From Magnetospirillum sp. ME-1 (GTDB lineage: Bacteria > Pseudomonadota > Alphaproteobacteria > Rhodospirillales > Magnetospirillaceae): a stretch of DNA of 64,000 nt. Below the pieces are notes generated by a model. The model saw nothing but the letters and a program-made list of their open reading frames with translations, was not told where the DNA came from and made no database searches. Position numbers and translations under genes: made by a program. The stretch is taken from positions 1,488,907 through 1,552,906 of the forward strand of contig NZ_CP015848.1 in assembly GCF_002105535.1 (NCBI RefSeq), given 5' to 3'. Below are positions 18,026-27,493 of this stretch, one piece after another. Each line of letters starts with the position of its first letter. Position 1 is the first letter of the stretch.

Positions 18026-18379
18026 TTACACCGAGAACGAGCTGCCGCAGCCGCAGGTGGAGGTGGCGTTGGGATTCTTGATCTGGAAGGACGAGCCGGC
18101 CAGATCCTCGACGTAATCGACCACCGAGCCGTCCAGCATGTCCAGCGAGGTCTGGTCGATCACCACGGTGATGCCGAATTCGCTGAACAGGCGGTCTTCG
18201 TCGCCGATCTGGTCGTCCAGCGAAATGCCGTAGGAAAAGCCCGAGCAGCCGCCGCCGGAAACGCCCAGGCGCAGCATCATGTTGGGCTTGCCTTCCATCT
18301 TGATCAGGGTCTGGACGCGCTCGGCGGCGCTTTCGGTGACGCTGATGCGGGCGGCGTAATTGTGTTCGACCTCGGCCAT
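18026..18379 (-). CDS. erpA: Iron-sulfur cluster insertion protein, A-type (ErpA/HesB family)
   Basis: A 117-residue A-type carrier delivering Fe-S clusters to apoproteins. The three conserved cysteines are present: one in GVSGGGCSGFSYG and two in the C-terminal CGCGSSFSV. DEDRLFSEFGITVVID is also typical. ErpA is preferred over IscA because no isc or suf operon surrounds it, but the distinction is not certain. The ATG at 18379 gives the family length; upstream in-frame codons are not conserved-looking. It is convergent with the HEDEH gene and divergent from the diguanylate cyclase. Confidence 0.93.
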   Translation of the reverse strand: MAEVEHNYAARISVTESAAERVQTLIKMEGKPNMMLRLGVSGGGCSGFSYGISLDDQIGDEDRLFSEFGITVVIDQTSLDMLDGSVVDYVEDLAGSSFQIKNPNATSTCGCGSSFSV

Positions 18380-18456
18380 CGTGTCCTCTGCGGCAAGGAT
18401 TGGAATTGTTCGAAGGGTAGCACCTTGCCCACCCTCTTTGGAAGCTCCGTTCCCGC

Positions 18457-18484
18457 AATTTAGGTATTCCGATACCGAATTCAA
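18457..18484 (-). promoter_or_regulatory. Candidate promoter of erpA
   Basis: On the minus strand TTGAAT (18479-18484) and TAAATT (18457-18462) are spaced by 16 bases and point towards erpA. The spacer contains the small palindrome GGTAT-tccg-ATACC (18463-18476), which could bind a regulator. The assignment rests on consensus match only. Confidence 0.35.
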
Positions 18485-18569
18485 GTCATGGTTCGTAGGT
18501 TGCGCATATGAGCCCCGGCTTATAGGCTCGGCCGTCGAATGATTCCAACCTTGGGGAAGGATCCCCGTC

Positions 18570-19724
18570 TTGGTGCTTGATCTGCACACCATGCTGGTGG
18601 CGGTCGCCGTGGCGACGTCCTGCTGCGCCTTGGCCAGAATCGTCCTCTATTTCCTGCATCCCGGCACGGCCGGGCTGGGGCATTGGGCCTGGGCCAGCGT
18701 CATCGGCGCCCTGAGCTTCGCCGTGGCCGGAACGGGGGCGGGCCTCTCCGAGGGCTGGTCCCTGACCTTGGCTCACGGGCTGGTGGTGGCGGGATTCTGC
18801 CTCGTCTGGGACGGTTTCCGCCGCTTTCTGGGGCGGGAGGGTTTGACGGTCCGGTTCTATCTCGGTCTCGGCGCCCTGGCCGTCGCGCTGATCGTCATCT
18901 CCCATTCGGTAGGGTCGCTTTATCTGCGCGCCATCTTCAATTCCGCCCTGGTGGCGTTGATTTCCCTGGCTATCGCCCGGGAATTGCTGTGGCGCCCGCC
19001 GCCCCATCGCCTCGCCATGCGGCTGGCGGGGTGGGTCTATCTGGCCAATGCCCTGTTTTTCATGGTCCGCGGCGCCTCCATCGGCTTCGACATGGGGTTC
19101 ATGGCCGGCAAGATGTCCTATGGCCTGACCGTGGTCGCCGCCATGTGGTGGCTGTGCGTCACCATCTCGGTCACCCTGTGCATGGTGCTGATGGCGGGCG
19201 AGCGGTTGCAGGAGGAACTGAATTTCCAGGCCAGCCGCGATCCCCTGACCGGAGCCCTGAACCGCAGGGCCTTCGGCGCACTGGCGGAACGGGAGGTGAT
19301 GCGTGCCCGGCGCATCTGCGCGCCGCTGTCGCTCCTGATGATCGACATGGACCATTTCAAGCAGATCAACGACCGCCTGGGCCATGCGGGCGGGGACGAG
19401 GCGCTGATGATGTTCGTCCGCCTGGCGGGACGCGTGCTGCGGGCCGAGGATCTGCTGTGCCGGTTCGGCGGCGATGAATTCCTGATTCTGTTGCCCGGCA
19501 GTTCCTCCACCGAGGCCATGGGGGTGGCCGAACGCCTGCGCACCGCCTTCACCGAGCAGGCGAGGGGGCTGGATGGAGTGAACCATCTGCCCTTTCACAT
19601 CAGCTTAAGTGCCGGCGTCACCACCCTGGCCGGAGACGAGGACATGGAAGCCGCCATCCGCCGGGCCGATACGGCTCTCTACCGTGCCAAGACCATGGGG
19701 CGCGACCGTTGCGAATTGGCCTGA
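18570..19724 (+). CDS. Membrane diguanylate cyclase (GGDEF)
   Basis: A 384-residue protein with about six or seven hydrophobic segments in residues 1-210, then a GGDEF domain that makes c-di-GMP. The signature GGDEF is at 300-304 and the inhibitory I-site RAED at 291-294, five residues upstream, so both the active site and product feedback should work. DPLTGALNRRAF and DMDHFKQINDRLGHAGGDEAL are intact. The TTG start at 18570 is preceded by GGGGAAGG; an ATG at 18591 is the alternative. The membrane part resembles a small-ligand sensor but is not a named domain I recognise. Confidence 0.93.
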   Translation: MVLDLHTMLVAVAVATSCCALARIVLYFLHPGTAGLGHWAWASVIGALSFAVAGTGAGLSEGWSLTLAHGLVVAGFCLVWDGFRRFLGREGLTVRFYLGLGALAVALIVISHSVGSLYLRAIFNSALVALISLAIARELLWRPPPHRLAMRLAGWVYLANALFFMVRGASIGFDMGFMAGKMSYGLTVVAAMWWLCVTISVTLCMVLMAGERLQEELNFQASRDPLTGALNRRAFGALAEREVMRARRICAPLSLLMIDMDHFKQINDRLGHAGGDEALMMFVRLAGRVLRAEDLLCRFGGDEFLILLPGSSSTEAMGVAERLRTAFTEQARGLDGVNHLPFHISLSAGVTTLAGDEDMEAAIRRADTALYRAKTMGRDRCELA

Positions 19725-19778
19725 GTTTCGAGCCCCCGGTGGTTGCGTTCCCCTTGCTTGGGCGGTAGTGTCCCGGTC

Positions 19779-20972
19779 ATGACCGAGTCCCGCTTCCATA
19801 CCCTGGCGTCCTACGCCTGCCGGCCCGAGGAATCCCGCGGCCGCCTGCACGCCGAGGCGGACAGCCCGACCCGCTCGCCGTTCCAGCGCGACCGCGACCG
19901 CATCATCCATTCCGCCGCCTTCCGCCGCCTGCAATACAAGACCCAGGTGTTCGTCTATCACGAGGGCGACAATTTCAGGACGCGGCTCACCCACTCGCTG
20001 GAAGTGTCGCAGATCGCGCGCTCCGTCGCCCGCGTTCTGTCCCTGGACGAGGATCTGGCCGAGGCCCTGGCGCTGGCCCACGATCTGGGCCACACCCCCT
20101 TCGGCCATGCGGGCGAGGATGCGTTGCAGGAGGTCCTGGCCGAATTCGGCGGCTTCGACCACAACGCCCAAAGCTTGCGCATCGTCACCAAGCTGGAACG
20201 CCGCTACGTGGAGTTCGAGGGCCTCAACCTCACCTGGGAGACCCTGGAGGGACTGGTCAAGCATAACGGCCCGCTCACCGGCCCCCTGGCGGTCAAGCCC
20301 GGCCGGGTGCTGCCCGGTGCCATCGCCGAGTATGCCCAACTGAACGATCTGCGCCTGGACAGCTTTGCCGGCATGGAGGCCCAGGTGGCGGCCCTGTCCG
20401 ACGACATCGCCTACAACAACCACGACATCGATGACGGTCTGCGCGCCGGCCTGTTCACCATCAAGGACTTGGCCGACGTGCCCCTGGTCGGGCCGCTGTT
20501 TCATCAGGTGGCCAGGGAATATCCCGATGCCGACCCCTCGCTTCACATCCACGAGGTGGTGCGCCGGATGATCGGCATCATGATCCTTGACCTGATCGAG
20601 GAGACGAAGCGCCGCATCGCCGAGTTCAAGCCCCAGACCGCCGACGATGTGCGCGGTCTGGGCCGGCCGCTGGCCGCCTTCTCCGACGAGATGCGCGCCA
20701 ACGACGCGGCGCTGCGCCAGTTCCTGTTCACCAACATGTACCGCCACTTCAGCGTCAACCGCATGACCAGCAAGGGCAGGCGCGTGGTGAAGGATCTGTT
20801 CCGCCTGCTGTTCGCCGAACCCGAATGCCTGCCGCCCGAATGGCGGCGTCTGGCCGACGGCAAGGGCACCGCCAAGACCGCCCGCGTGGTGGCCGATTAC
20901 ATCGCCGGCATGACCGACCGCTTTGCGCTCGACGAGCATCGCCGGCTGTTCGACCTGCAAGAGAAGCCCTGA
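19779..20972 (+). CDS. dgt: Deoxyguanosinetriphosphate triphosphohydrolase-like protein
   Basis: A 397-residue HD-domain dNTPase that hydrolyses dGTP or other dNTPs to deoxynucleoside and triphosphate. The metal-binding residues lie in RLTHSLEV (His), [19 protein letters not shown] (His-Asp) and [13 protein letters not shown] (Asp). [17 protein letters not shown] is the family N-terminal block. The length matches the short alphaproteobacterial type, unlike the 505-residue E. coli enzyme. The ATG at 19779 was chosen over an upstream start at 19743. argS follows after 5 bases. Confidence 0.94.
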   Translation: MTESRFHTLASYACRPEESRGRLHAEADSPTRSPFQRDRDRIIHSAAFRRLQYKTQVFVYHEGDNFRTRLTHSLEVSQIARSVARVLSLDEDLAEALALAHDLGHTPFGHAGEDALQEVLAEFGGFDHNAQSLRIVTKLERRYVEFEGLNLTWETLEGLVKHNGPLTGPLAVKPGRVLPGAIAEYAQLNDLRLDSFAGMEAQVAALSDDIAYNNHDIDDGLRAGLFTIKDLADVPLVGPLFHQVAREYPDADPSLHIHEVVRRMIGIMILDLIEETKRRIAEFKPQTADDVRGLGRPLAAFSDEMRANDAALRQFLFTNMYRHFSVNRMTSKGRRVVKDLFRLLFAEPECLPPEWRRLADGKGTAKTARVVADYIAGMTDRFALDEHRRLFDLQEKP

Positions 20973-20977
20973 GAAAA

Positions 20978-22708
20978 ATGAACCTGTTCAAATACTTTCG
21001 CGAAGAAATTATCAAGTCGGTCGAGGCGATCGTTCCCGGCCTCGACACTTCCAAGGTGACGGCCGAGCCGCCGCGCGAGACCAGCCACGGCGATGTGGCC
21101 ACAAATGCCGCCATGGTGTTGACCAAGGCGGCGGGCATGAAGCCCCGCGACCTGGCGGAAAAGATCGCGGCAGCCTTGCGCGCCCATCCGGCGGTGTCGG
21201 AAGTGGAGGTGGCCGGTCCCGGCTTCATCAACCTGCGCCTCGCCGATTCCTTCTGGTTCGAGCGTCTGGCCGAGGTACTGGCCGCCGGTGTGTCCTATGG
21301 CCAGTCGGAGATGGGCAAGGGCCGCAAGGTCAACGTGGAATACGTCTCCGCCAATCCCACCGGCCCCATGCATATCGGCCACGCCCGCGGCGCGGTGTTC
21401 GGCGACGCTTTGGCGCTGCTGCTGGCCAAGGCCGGTTACGACGTGACGCGGGAATACTACGTCAACGACGCCGGCTCCCAGGTGGACGTGCTGGCCCGTT
21501 CGGCCCATTTGCGTTACCGCGAGGCCCTGGGCGAGGAGATCGGCGAGATCCCCGAGGGTCTTTATCCTGGCGAATACCTCAAGCCCGCCGGCGAGGCCCT
21601 GGCCAAGAAATACGGCCCGGCGCTGAAGGACAAGCCCGAGGCCGAGTGGCTGCCCGAGCTGCGCACCTTCGCCGTGGACGCCATGCTGGACATGATCAAG
21701 GACGACCTGGCCGGCCTGGGCGTCAAGCACGACGTCTTCGTCTCCGAGCGCGGGCTGGTGGAGGCCGGCAAGGTCCAGGACGCCCTGGACTATCTTTCGG
21801 CCAAGGGCCTGATCTACGAAGGCGTGCTGGAGCCCCCCAAGGGCAAGCTGCCCGACGATTGGGAGGCCCGGCCGCAAACCCTGTTCAAGGCCACCCAATT
21901 CGGTGACGACGTGGACCGCCCGTTGAAGAAGTCCGATGGCTCGTGGACTTATTTCGCGTCCGACATCGCCTATCATCTGGACAAGTACCGGCGCGGCTTT
22001 GGTTCCATGATCGACGTGTGGGGCGCCGACCACGGCGGCTACGTCAAGCGCATGCAGGCCGCCGTCAAGGCGGTGAGCGAAGGCGGCGGCGACCTCGACG
22101 TCAAGCTGTGCCAGATGGTCAATCTCCTGAAGGGCGGCCAGCCCTACAAGATGAGCAAGCGGGCCGGCACCTTCGTCACGCTCAGGGATCTGGTCGAGGC
22201 GGTGGGCAAGGACGTGGTCCGCTTCATCATGCTGACCAGGAAGAACGACGCCCATCTCGACTTCGATCTCGACAAGGTGCTGGAGCAAAGCCGCGACAAT
22301 CCGGTGTTCTACGTCCAGTACGCCCATGCCCGCTGCCATTCGGTGATGCGCCACGCGGCGCAGATGTGGCCGGAAACGGCGGACCATACTCCCGGTGTGG
22401 AGGTGCTGGCGCGCTTGACCGACCCGGCCGAGCTTGGTTTGATCAGGCTGCTGGCCGGCTGGCCGCGCCTGGTGGAAAGCGCGGCCGAGGCCCACGAGCC
22501 GCATCGCGTCGCGTTCTATCTCTATGACCTGGCCGCCGCCTTCCACGGGCTGTGGAACAAGGGCAAGGACGAGACCCGGCTGCGGTTCCTGATCGAGGAT
22601 GACCGCGAGCTGTCGCTGGCCCGTCTGGGCCTGCTGCGCGCGGTGGTAGGGGTGATCGCCTCGGGGCTCGGCATCTTCGGTGTCACGCCCGTGGAAGAGA
22701 TGCGGTAA
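20978..22708 (+). CDS. argS: Arginyl-tRNA synthetase
   Basis: A 576-residue class I synthetase, near the 577 residues of E. coli ArgS. It has the N-terminal Add1 domain ([15 protein letters not shown]), the HIGH signature at residues 132-135 within [13 protein letters not shown], a lysine-containing loop and [17 protein letters not shown], and the C-terminal anticodon-binding helical domain ending in VTPVEEMR. The start [11 protein letters not shown] at 20978 lies 5 bases after the dgt stop, so the two are probably in one transcript. Confidence 0.98.
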   Translation: MNLFKYFREEIIKSVEAIVPGLDTSKVTAEPPRETSHGDVATNAAMVLTKAAGMKPRDLAEKIAAALRAHPAVSEVEVAGPGFINLRLADSFWFERLAEVLAAGVSYGQSEMGKGRKVNVEYVSANPTGPMHIGHARGAVFGDALALLLAKAGYDVTREYYVNDAGSQVDVLARSAHLRYREALGEEIGEIPEGLYPGEYLKPAGEALAKKYGPALKDKPEAEWLPELRTFAVDAMLDMIKDDLAGLGVKHDVFVSERGLVEAGKVQDALDYLSAKGLIYEGVLEPPKGKLPDDWEARPQTLFKATQFGDDVDRPLKKSDGSWTYFASDIAYHLDKYRRGFGSMIDVWGADHGGYVKRMQAAVKAVSEGGGDLDVKLCQMVNLLKGGQPYKMSKRAGTFVTLRDLVEAVGKDVVRFIMLTRKNDAHLDFDLDKVLEQSRDNPVFYVQYAHARCHSVMRHAAQMWPETADHTPGVEVLARLTDPAELGLIRLLAGWPRLVESAAEAHEPHRVAFYLYDLAAAFHGLWNKGKDETRLRFLIEDDRELSLARLGLLRAVVGVIASGLGIFGVTPVEEMR

Positions 22709-22726
22709 CAAGGGGAAACCTACGAC

Positions 22727-23692
22727 ATGGCCAAACGTCCCGGCGACGATTACGAACGCGACCTGCTGGACATCATCCCGGAGCGCTATGACGCCGATGC
22801 CGATTCCCATCAGGCCCGGGCCGGTCATCGCCTGCGCAGCTGGGTGCTGATCGGCGGCGCGGTGATCGCGGTGGGTGCCATCGTCGCCGCCGGCCTGCAT
22901 TTCGTGGGCGGGCGCAAGGGCGGCGGCCTGGGCGTGCCGGTGATCAAGGCCGACGACCGCCCCATCAAGACCCGTCCCGACGACCGGGGCGGCATGCAGG
23001 TGCCCAACCAGGACAAGCTGGTCTACGAGCGCATGGATTCCGCCGGGGAGAGCGAGCCCAAGGTGGAGCGCCTGCTGCCCCAGCCCGAGGCCGCCAAGGC
23101 CCCGCCCAAGACCATTTCCGTGCCGCCGCTGTCGGCCGAGCCCCCACCGGCCAACATTCCCCCCGCCGTGGCCCAACGGCCTGCGCCCATTCCGCCCAAG
23201 GCGGGCGAGCCGCCGGCCCCCAAGACCGCTCCGGCGGCCAAGGTGGCGGCCCAGCCCATGGAAGCCGCCCCCATTCCGCCCGCCGCCGCGCCCGTGCCGC
23301 CCGCCTACCAGCCGGTGCAGGACCGCGCCCCGGCTCCTGCGGCCCAGCCCGAGCACATGGCCCCCGCCGTGGTGGCCCAGGCGCCCCGCCCCGTGGCCCC
23401 GCCGCCGGCTCCGGCGCCCGCCGTCTCGGCCAAGGCTCCGGCCTCGGGCGAGTTCGTGGTGCAGCTGGGTGCGGTGCGCGCCGCCGATCTGGCCGACAAG
23501 GAATGGCTGCGCATCCAGAAGGCTAATGCCGACCTGCTGGGCGCCCTGAAGCCCGACATCGTCCGCGTCGAGCTGGAAGGCAAGGGGACGTTCTGGCGGG
23601 TGCGCGCCGCGCCCCTGTCGGAACAGGCCGCCCGCCAGCTTTGCGCCGAACTCACCGCCCGATCCCAGGGGTGCATCGTTGCCCGCCGTTAA
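22727..23692 (+). CDS. SPOR-domain membrane protein
   Basis: A 321-residue protein with a short charged cytoplasmic N-terminus, one membrane segment near 41-62 (WVLIGGAVIAVGAIVAAGLHF), a proline/alanine-rich periplasmic linker of about 170 residues, and a C-terminal SPOR domain (FVVQLGAVRAADLADKEW to ELTARSQGCIVARR). SPOR domains bind denuded glycan strands and often localise to the division site. It lies between argS and nagZ and overlaps nagZ by 14 bases, an arrangement common in alphaproteobacteria. Confidence 0.92.
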   Translation: MAKRPGDDYERDLLDIIPERYDADADSHQARAGHRLRSWVLIGGAVIAVGAIVAAGLHFVGGRKGGGLGVPVIKADDRPIKTRPDDRGGMQVPNQDKLVYERMDSAGESEPKVERLLPQPEAAKAPPKTISVPPLSAEPPPANIPPAVAQRPAPIPPKAGEPPAPKTAPAAKVAAQPMEAAPIPPAAAPVPPAYQPVQDRAPAPAAQPEHMAPAVVAQAPRPVAPPPAPAPAVSAKAPASGEFVVQLGAVRAADLADKEWLRIQKANADLLGALKPDIVRVELEGKGTFWRVRAAPLSEQAARQLCAELTARSQGCIVARR

Positions 23693-24698
23693 CGCCGCCA
23701 TCTTCGGCTGCTCCGGGCTGGTCCTCACTCCGGCCGAGCGCGAGTTCTTCCAGCGCGTCAACCCGCTGGGCTTCATCCTGTTCGCCCGCAACGTGGACAG
23801 CCCCGATCAGGTCAAGGCGCTGGTGGACTCCTTGCGCCACTGCGTGGGCCGCGCCGACGCGCCGGTGCTGATCGACCAGGAAGGCGGCAGGGTGCAGCGC
23901 CTGAAGCCGCCACACTGGCGAAAGGCTCCCCCCGGCGAGCCCTTCGCCGCCCTGGCCGCCCGTGATCTCGACGCCGCGAGGGAGGCTCTGCGCCTCAATT
24001 TCCGCCTGATCGGGGCCGAGCTGGCGGATCTGGGCATCGACGTGGATTGCGCCCCCGTCCTCGACGTGCCCATTCCCGGTGCCCATGACGTCATCGGCGA
24101 CCGCGCCTACGGCCGCACCGCCCAGTCGGTGATCGATCTGGCCGGCGCGGTGATCGACGGGCTGCTGGACGAAGGCGTGCTGCCGGTGATCAAGCACATT
24201 CCCGGCCACGGCCGCGCCATGGTGGACAGCCATCTCGACCTGCCGGTGGTCGATACTCCGCTGGCCGAGCTGGAGAGTCAGGACTTCCCGCCCTTCCACG
24301 CTTACCGCCATGCGCCCTGGGCCATGACGGCGCATGTGGTCTACACCGCCCTTGACGCGGCACGGCCGGCCACCACCTCAAGGGTGGTGATCGACAAGGT
24401 GATCCGCGGCGCCATCGGCTTCGACGGCCTGCTGATCTCCGACGATCTGTCCATGAAGGCGCTGGGCGGCAGCTTCGAGGACCGCACCCGCGCCAGTCTG
24501 GAGGCGGGTTGCGACGTGGTGCTTCACTGCAACGGCGACATGGCCGAGATGACCGCCATCGCGTCGGAGCTGCGCCCCTTGAGCGCGGCGGCCGAGGTGC
24601 GGGTGGCCCATGGCCTGGCTAATAAGCGCCAGCGGATGCCCTTCGACCGCAAGGCCGCCGGGGAGCGGGTCGCCTCGCTGCTCGGGCCATCCCCATGA
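23679..24698 (+). CDS. nagZ: Beta-N-acetylhexosaminidase
   Basis: NagZ is a cytoplasmic glycoside hydrolase family 3 enzyme that removes GlcNAc from anhydro-muropeptides during cell-wall recycling. The 339 residues include the catalytic block KHIPGHGRAMVDSHLDLP with its His-Asp pair, the substrate loop FARNVDSPDQV and the nucleophile region LLISDDLSMKALGG. It begins with TTG at 23679 inside the end of the SPOR gene and overlaps the M50 protease by ATGA. It lacks a signal peptide, as expected. Confidence 0.96.
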   Translation: MPAVNAAIFGCSGLVLTPAEREFFQRVNPLGFILFARNVDSPDQVKALVDSLRHCVGRADAPVLIDQEGGRVQRLKPPHWRKAPPGEPFAALAARDLDAAREALRLNFRLIGAELADLGIDVDCAPVLDVPIPGAHDVIGDRAYGRTAQSVIDLAGAVIDGLLDEGVLPVIKHIPGHGRAMVDSHLDLPVVDTPLAELESQDFPPFHAYRHAPWAMTAHVVYTALDAARPATTSRVVIDKVIRGAIGFDGLLISDDLSMKALGGSFEDRTRASLEAGCDVVLHCNGDMAEMTAIASELRPLSAAAEVRVAHGLANKRQRMPFDRKAAGERVASLLGPSP

Positions 24699-25381
24699 TG
24701 GGCGATCTGGGTGGGCTGCTGTTCGGCATCACCATCTGGGCGATTCCCCTGGTCTTCGCCGTAACGCTGCACGAGGCGGCTCACGGCTATGCCGCCAAGG
24801 CCTGCGGCGACGACACCGCCGACCGGCTGGGGCGCATCTCGCTCAATCCGCTGAAGCATATCGACCCGTTCGGCACCATCATCCTGCCCGGCCTGCTGCT
24901 GGCCCTAGGCGGCGTGATGTTCGGCTGGGCCAAGCCGGTGCCGGTCAATTTCAGCCGCCTGCGCAATCCCCGCCGCGACATGGTGATCGTCGCGGCCGCC
25001 GGACCGGCCATGAATCTGGCCCTGGCGGTCAGCGCGGTGCTGGCGGTGCGTCTGGTGCCGGTGATGCCCGATGCGATTCGCGGCTGGTACTTCCTCAATC
25101 TGGACAACGCCATCTATTTCAATCTGCTGCTGGCGGTGTTCAACATGATCCCCATCCCCCCGCTGGATGGCGGACGGGTGGCGGTGGGCATCCTGCCGCG
25201 TTTCCTGGCCTGGCATCTGGCCCGTCTGGAAAAGGCGGGGATGCTGATCCTGATCGCCGCCTTGTTCCTGTTCCCCCTGCTGGGCAACCAGATCGGCATG
25301 GATCTGGACGTGTTCCGCTGGCTGGTCCAGGGCCCGGTGGACAGCATCGGCCGCTTCCTGGTGAGGGCCCTGGGGCCGTGA
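24695..25381 (+). CDS. Site-2-protease-like M50 zinc metalloprotease
   Basis: A 228-residue intramembrane protease with about five membrane segments. The zinc site HEAAHGYAAK (HExxH) lies in the first segment and the third ligand sits in NMIPIPPLDGGRV. It has no PDZ domain, so it belongs to the small S2P-M50-like group rather than RseP. The substrate is unknown. It is coupled to nagZ by ATGA and to scpA by GTGA, an order seen in many alphaproteobacteria. Confidence 0.93.
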   Translation: MMGDLGGLLFGITIWAIPLVFAVTLHEAAHGYAAKACGDDTADRLGRISLNPLKHIDPFGTIILPGLLLALGGVMFGWAKPVPVNFSRLRNPRRDMVIVAAAGPAMNLALAVSAVLAVRLVPVMPDAIRGWYFLNLDNAIYFNLLLAVFNMIPIPPLDGGRVAVGILPRFLAWHLARLEKAGMLILIAALFLFPLLGNQIGMDLDVFRWLVQGPVDSIGRFLVRALGP

Positions 25382-26190
25382 GCCGCACGCCGACCTTCGC
25401 CTTCGAGGAGGATCGGCCGGAGCGCGCCCCGGCCGAACGGCTGCTGCTGGATCTCGACGGCTGGGAAGGCCCGCTGGACGTTCTGCTGCAACTGGCCCGC
25501 GACCAGAAGGTGGATCTGGCCAGGATCTCCATCCTGAAACTGGCCGACCAGTACCTTGATTTCGTTCAGAAGGTCGGGCGCGAGCAGATCGACCTGGCTG
25601 CCGAATACCTGGTGATGGCGGCGTGGCTGGCCTATCTCAAAAGCCGCCTGCTGCTGCCCGAGCCGGAGCCCGAGCCGGGCGAGGAGATGAGCCCGGCGGA
25701 AATGGCCGCCGCGCTGGCCTTCCGCCTGCAGCGCCTGGAGGCCATGCAGAAGGCCGGCACAGCCCTGTTCACGCGCCGCCTGCTGGGCCGCGACGTCTTC
25801 GCCCGGGGCGCGCCCGAGGACATCGAGGTGAAAAGCCGCTCCATCTTCGACCTCGACCTCTATGACCTGTTGAAGGCCTATGCCGATCACGTGGTGCGCA
25901 ATTCGGTGCGCACGCTCACCGTCGAGGCCCCCGATCTGTGGTCGGTGGAGCACGCCCTGGCGCGGCTGGAGGCCATGTTGGGCATCGGCAGCCTGCCCGA
26001 CTGGTCGGTACTGATGGCCTATCTTCCCGCCATCGAGGGCGACGAACTGAAGATGAAATCGGCGGTGGCATCCACCTTCGTCGCCGCCCTGGAACTGGCC
26101 AAGCAGGGCAAGCTGGTGCTGCGCCAGGACGGTGCCGCCTATTCGCCCATCTACATCCGCGCCGGACAAGGCGAGGGGAGGGAAGAGTGA
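25378..26190 (+). CDS. scpA: Segregation and condensation protein A
   Basis: ScpA is the kleisin of the SMC-ScpAB complex, which compacts and segregates chromosomes. The 270 residues begin with the SMC-binding helical domain (LDGWEGPLDVLLQLARDQKVDLARISI, given here only as a family landmark spread over residues 25-50), contain KSRLLLPEPEPEP in the middle, and end with a winged-helix region (VASTFVAALELAKQGKL). GTG at 25378 overlaps the protease stop and gives normal length; the frame extends upstream to 24610 but that part is antisense-like noise. scpB follows with a GTGA overlap. Confidence 0.95.
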   Translation: MSRTPTFAFEEDRPERAPAERLLLDLDGWEGPLDVLLQLARDQKVDLARISILKLADQYLDFVQKVGREQIDLAAEYLVMAAWLAYLKSRLLLPEPEPEPGEEMSPAEMAAALAFRLQRLEAMQKAGTALFTRRLLGRDVFARGAPEDIEVKSRSIFDLDLYDLLKAYADHVVRNSVRTLTVEAPDLWSVEHALARLEAMLGIGSLPDWSVLMAYLPAIEGDELKMKSAVASTFVAALELAKQGKLVLRQDGAAYSPIYIRAGQGEGREE

Positions 26191-26837
26191 CAAGCGATCC
26201 CCAACACCTGCGTATCGTCGAGGCACTGATCTTCGCTTCCGCCGAGCCGGTGCCGGAAGGGGCCATGGCCGAACGCCTGCCGGAGGGGGTGGATATCCCT
26301 CAACTACTGACGGAGTTGGAGACCCATTACGCCGCGCGGGGCTTCACCCTGGCGCGGCGCGGCGACGGCTGGGCGTTTCGCACCGCCGACGATCTGGCGG
26401 AATCCTTGAAGGTGGAGCGTACCCAGGAGCGCAAACTGTCGCGTGCCGCGGTCGAGACCCTGGCGATCATCGCCTACCACCAGCCGGTGACCCGCGCCGA
26501 GATCGAGGAAATTCGCGGCGTGGCCCTGTCCAAGGGCACCATCGACATCCTGTTCGCCGCCGGCTGGATCCGGCCCAAGGGCCGCCGCCGCACCCCAGGC
26601 CGTCCGCTGACCTGGGCCACCACCGACGGCTTCCTCGATCATTTCGGCCTGGAATCCTTGGCCGACTTGCCGGGCATCAAGGAATTGGAGGCCGCCGGCC
26701 TGTTGGATGCCAGGGCCGCCGCCGGCGCCTATGGCAACCGCGCGGTGGAAGAGGCGCGGCTGGTGGATACGGCGGACGAGGACGAGACACAATTGGACCT
26801 GCTGGACGACGAGACGCTGCTGGGAATCGGGGAGTAA
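26187..26837 (+). CDS. scpB: Segregation and condensation protein B
   Basis: ScpB pairs as a dimer with ScpA in the SMC condensin. The 216 residues hold two winged-helix domains: the first with IVEALIFASAEPV, the second with AVETLAIIAYHQPVTRAEIEEIRGV, the strongest family motif. The GRPLTWATTDGFLDHFGL block and a longer acidic tail are typical of alphaproteobacteria. It starts with GTG at 26187, overlapping scpA. A palindromic repeat follows. Confidence 0.95.
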   Translation: MTSDPQHLRIVEALIFASAEPVPEGAMAERLPEGVDIPQLLTELETHYAARGFTLARRGDGWAFRTADDLAESLKVERTQERKLSRAAVETLAIIAYHQPVTRAEIEEIRGVALSKGTIDILFAAGWIRPKGRRRTPGRPLTWATTDGFLDHFGLESLADLPGIKELEAAGLLDARAAAGAYGNRAVEEARLVDTADEDETQLDLLDDETLLGIGE

Positions 26838-26867
26838 AGTGTGATGCCGGGTTCGATTGAACCGATT

Positions 26868-26971
26868 GTCATCCCGAGCGAATGCGAGGGATCTCCGCTT
26901 GGCATGACGGTGCCGATTCTGAAAAGCCGGGCCAGGACGAGATCCCTTCTCCCGATGGTCGTCGGGATGAC
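26868..26971. repeat. 104-bp palindromic intergenic repeat, copy 2 (inverted)
   Basis: Same length and same blocks as the element at 3597-3700 but in the opposite orientation: it begins GTCATCCCGAGCGAA and ends CGATGGTCGTCGGGATGAC. Both copies keep GAGGGATCTC and GAGATCCCTT-type internal arms, while the central 40 bases differ. It lies between scpB and the DUF454 gene. Conservation of the arms with a divergent middle suggests selection for the stem. Confidence 0.75.
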
Positions 26972-26998
26972 AGCAGGAATTAGTCTTCGGGATTTCGC

Positions 26999-27388
26999 AT
27001 GAGGGCCGTCGCGGACAAGGGCCGCAAGGTCGCGCTGATGATCGTCGGCTGGGCCTTCGTCGGCTTAGGCATCGTCGGTGCCTTCCTGCCGGTGATGCCG
27101 ACCACGCCGTTCATGCTGGTGGCGCTGTGGTGCTTCGCCAAGTCGTCCGACCGCTTTCACGCCTGGCTGTTCTATCATCCGGTGTTCGGCCCGCCCTTGC
27201 GCGACTGGGAGATCAACCGGGTGATTCCCCTTTACGCCAAGGTCATCGCCCTTTCCAGCATGGTGGTCAGCATCGTCTACGTGGTGGGGTTCACCCAGGC
27301 GCCGTGGTGGGCGATGGCGACCATGGGCGCCACCTGCACGGCAGGCGCGGTGTTCATCCTTTCCAAACCAAGCCGCAAGCCCCTTTAA
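26999..27388 (+). CDS. DUF454 (YbaN-like) inner-membrane protein
   Basis: A 129-residue membrane protein with three or four hydrophobic segments. The family signature is GIVGAFLPVMPTTPFMLVALWCFAKSS (residues about 24-50, quoted as landmarks VGAFLPVMPTTPF and CFAKSSDRF), followed by LRDWEINRVIP. Its molecular function is unknown. The ATG at 26999 follows the repeat and is the first in frame. A hairpin with a T-rich tail follows its stop, so it is probably transcribed alone or ends a unit. Confidence 0.9.
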   Translation: MRAVADKGRKVALMIVGWAFVGLGIVGAFLPVMPTTPFMLVALWCFAKSSDRFHAWLFYHPVFGPPLRDWEINRVIPLYAKVIALSSMVVSIVYVVGFTQAPWWAMATMGATCTAGAVFILSKPSRKPL

Positions 27389-27436
27389 TCACCAAAGCCG
27401 CCCCAAAAGCGGCCATTGCGGTGATGCTTTTCTTTT
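27388..27436 (+). terminator. Rho-independent-like terminator after the DUF454 gene
   Basis: A nested hairpin with outer arms ATCACC (27388-27393) and GGTGAT (27420-27425) and inner arms GCCGC (27397-27401) and GCGGC (27409-27413) is followed by a T-rich run, TTTTCTTTT, at 27428-27436. It would separate the DUF454 gene from tatA. Confidence 0.5.
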
Positions 27437-27493
27437 GCGATGATCCGCCGCCGGCCGGTTTGCACGGCAATGACGTACGAGGAGTGTTGTGGC

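Noticed and set aside
20897-23791. 964-residue minus-strand frame across argS and the SPOR gene
   Set aside because: It is antisense to two strong genes, with repetitive glycine/histidine composition and no motif.
24610-25377. In-frame extension upstream of scpA
   Set aside because: It lies inside the nagZ end and the M50 protease gene in another frame, and its residues are not kleisin-like. The GTG at 25378 gives the normal length.
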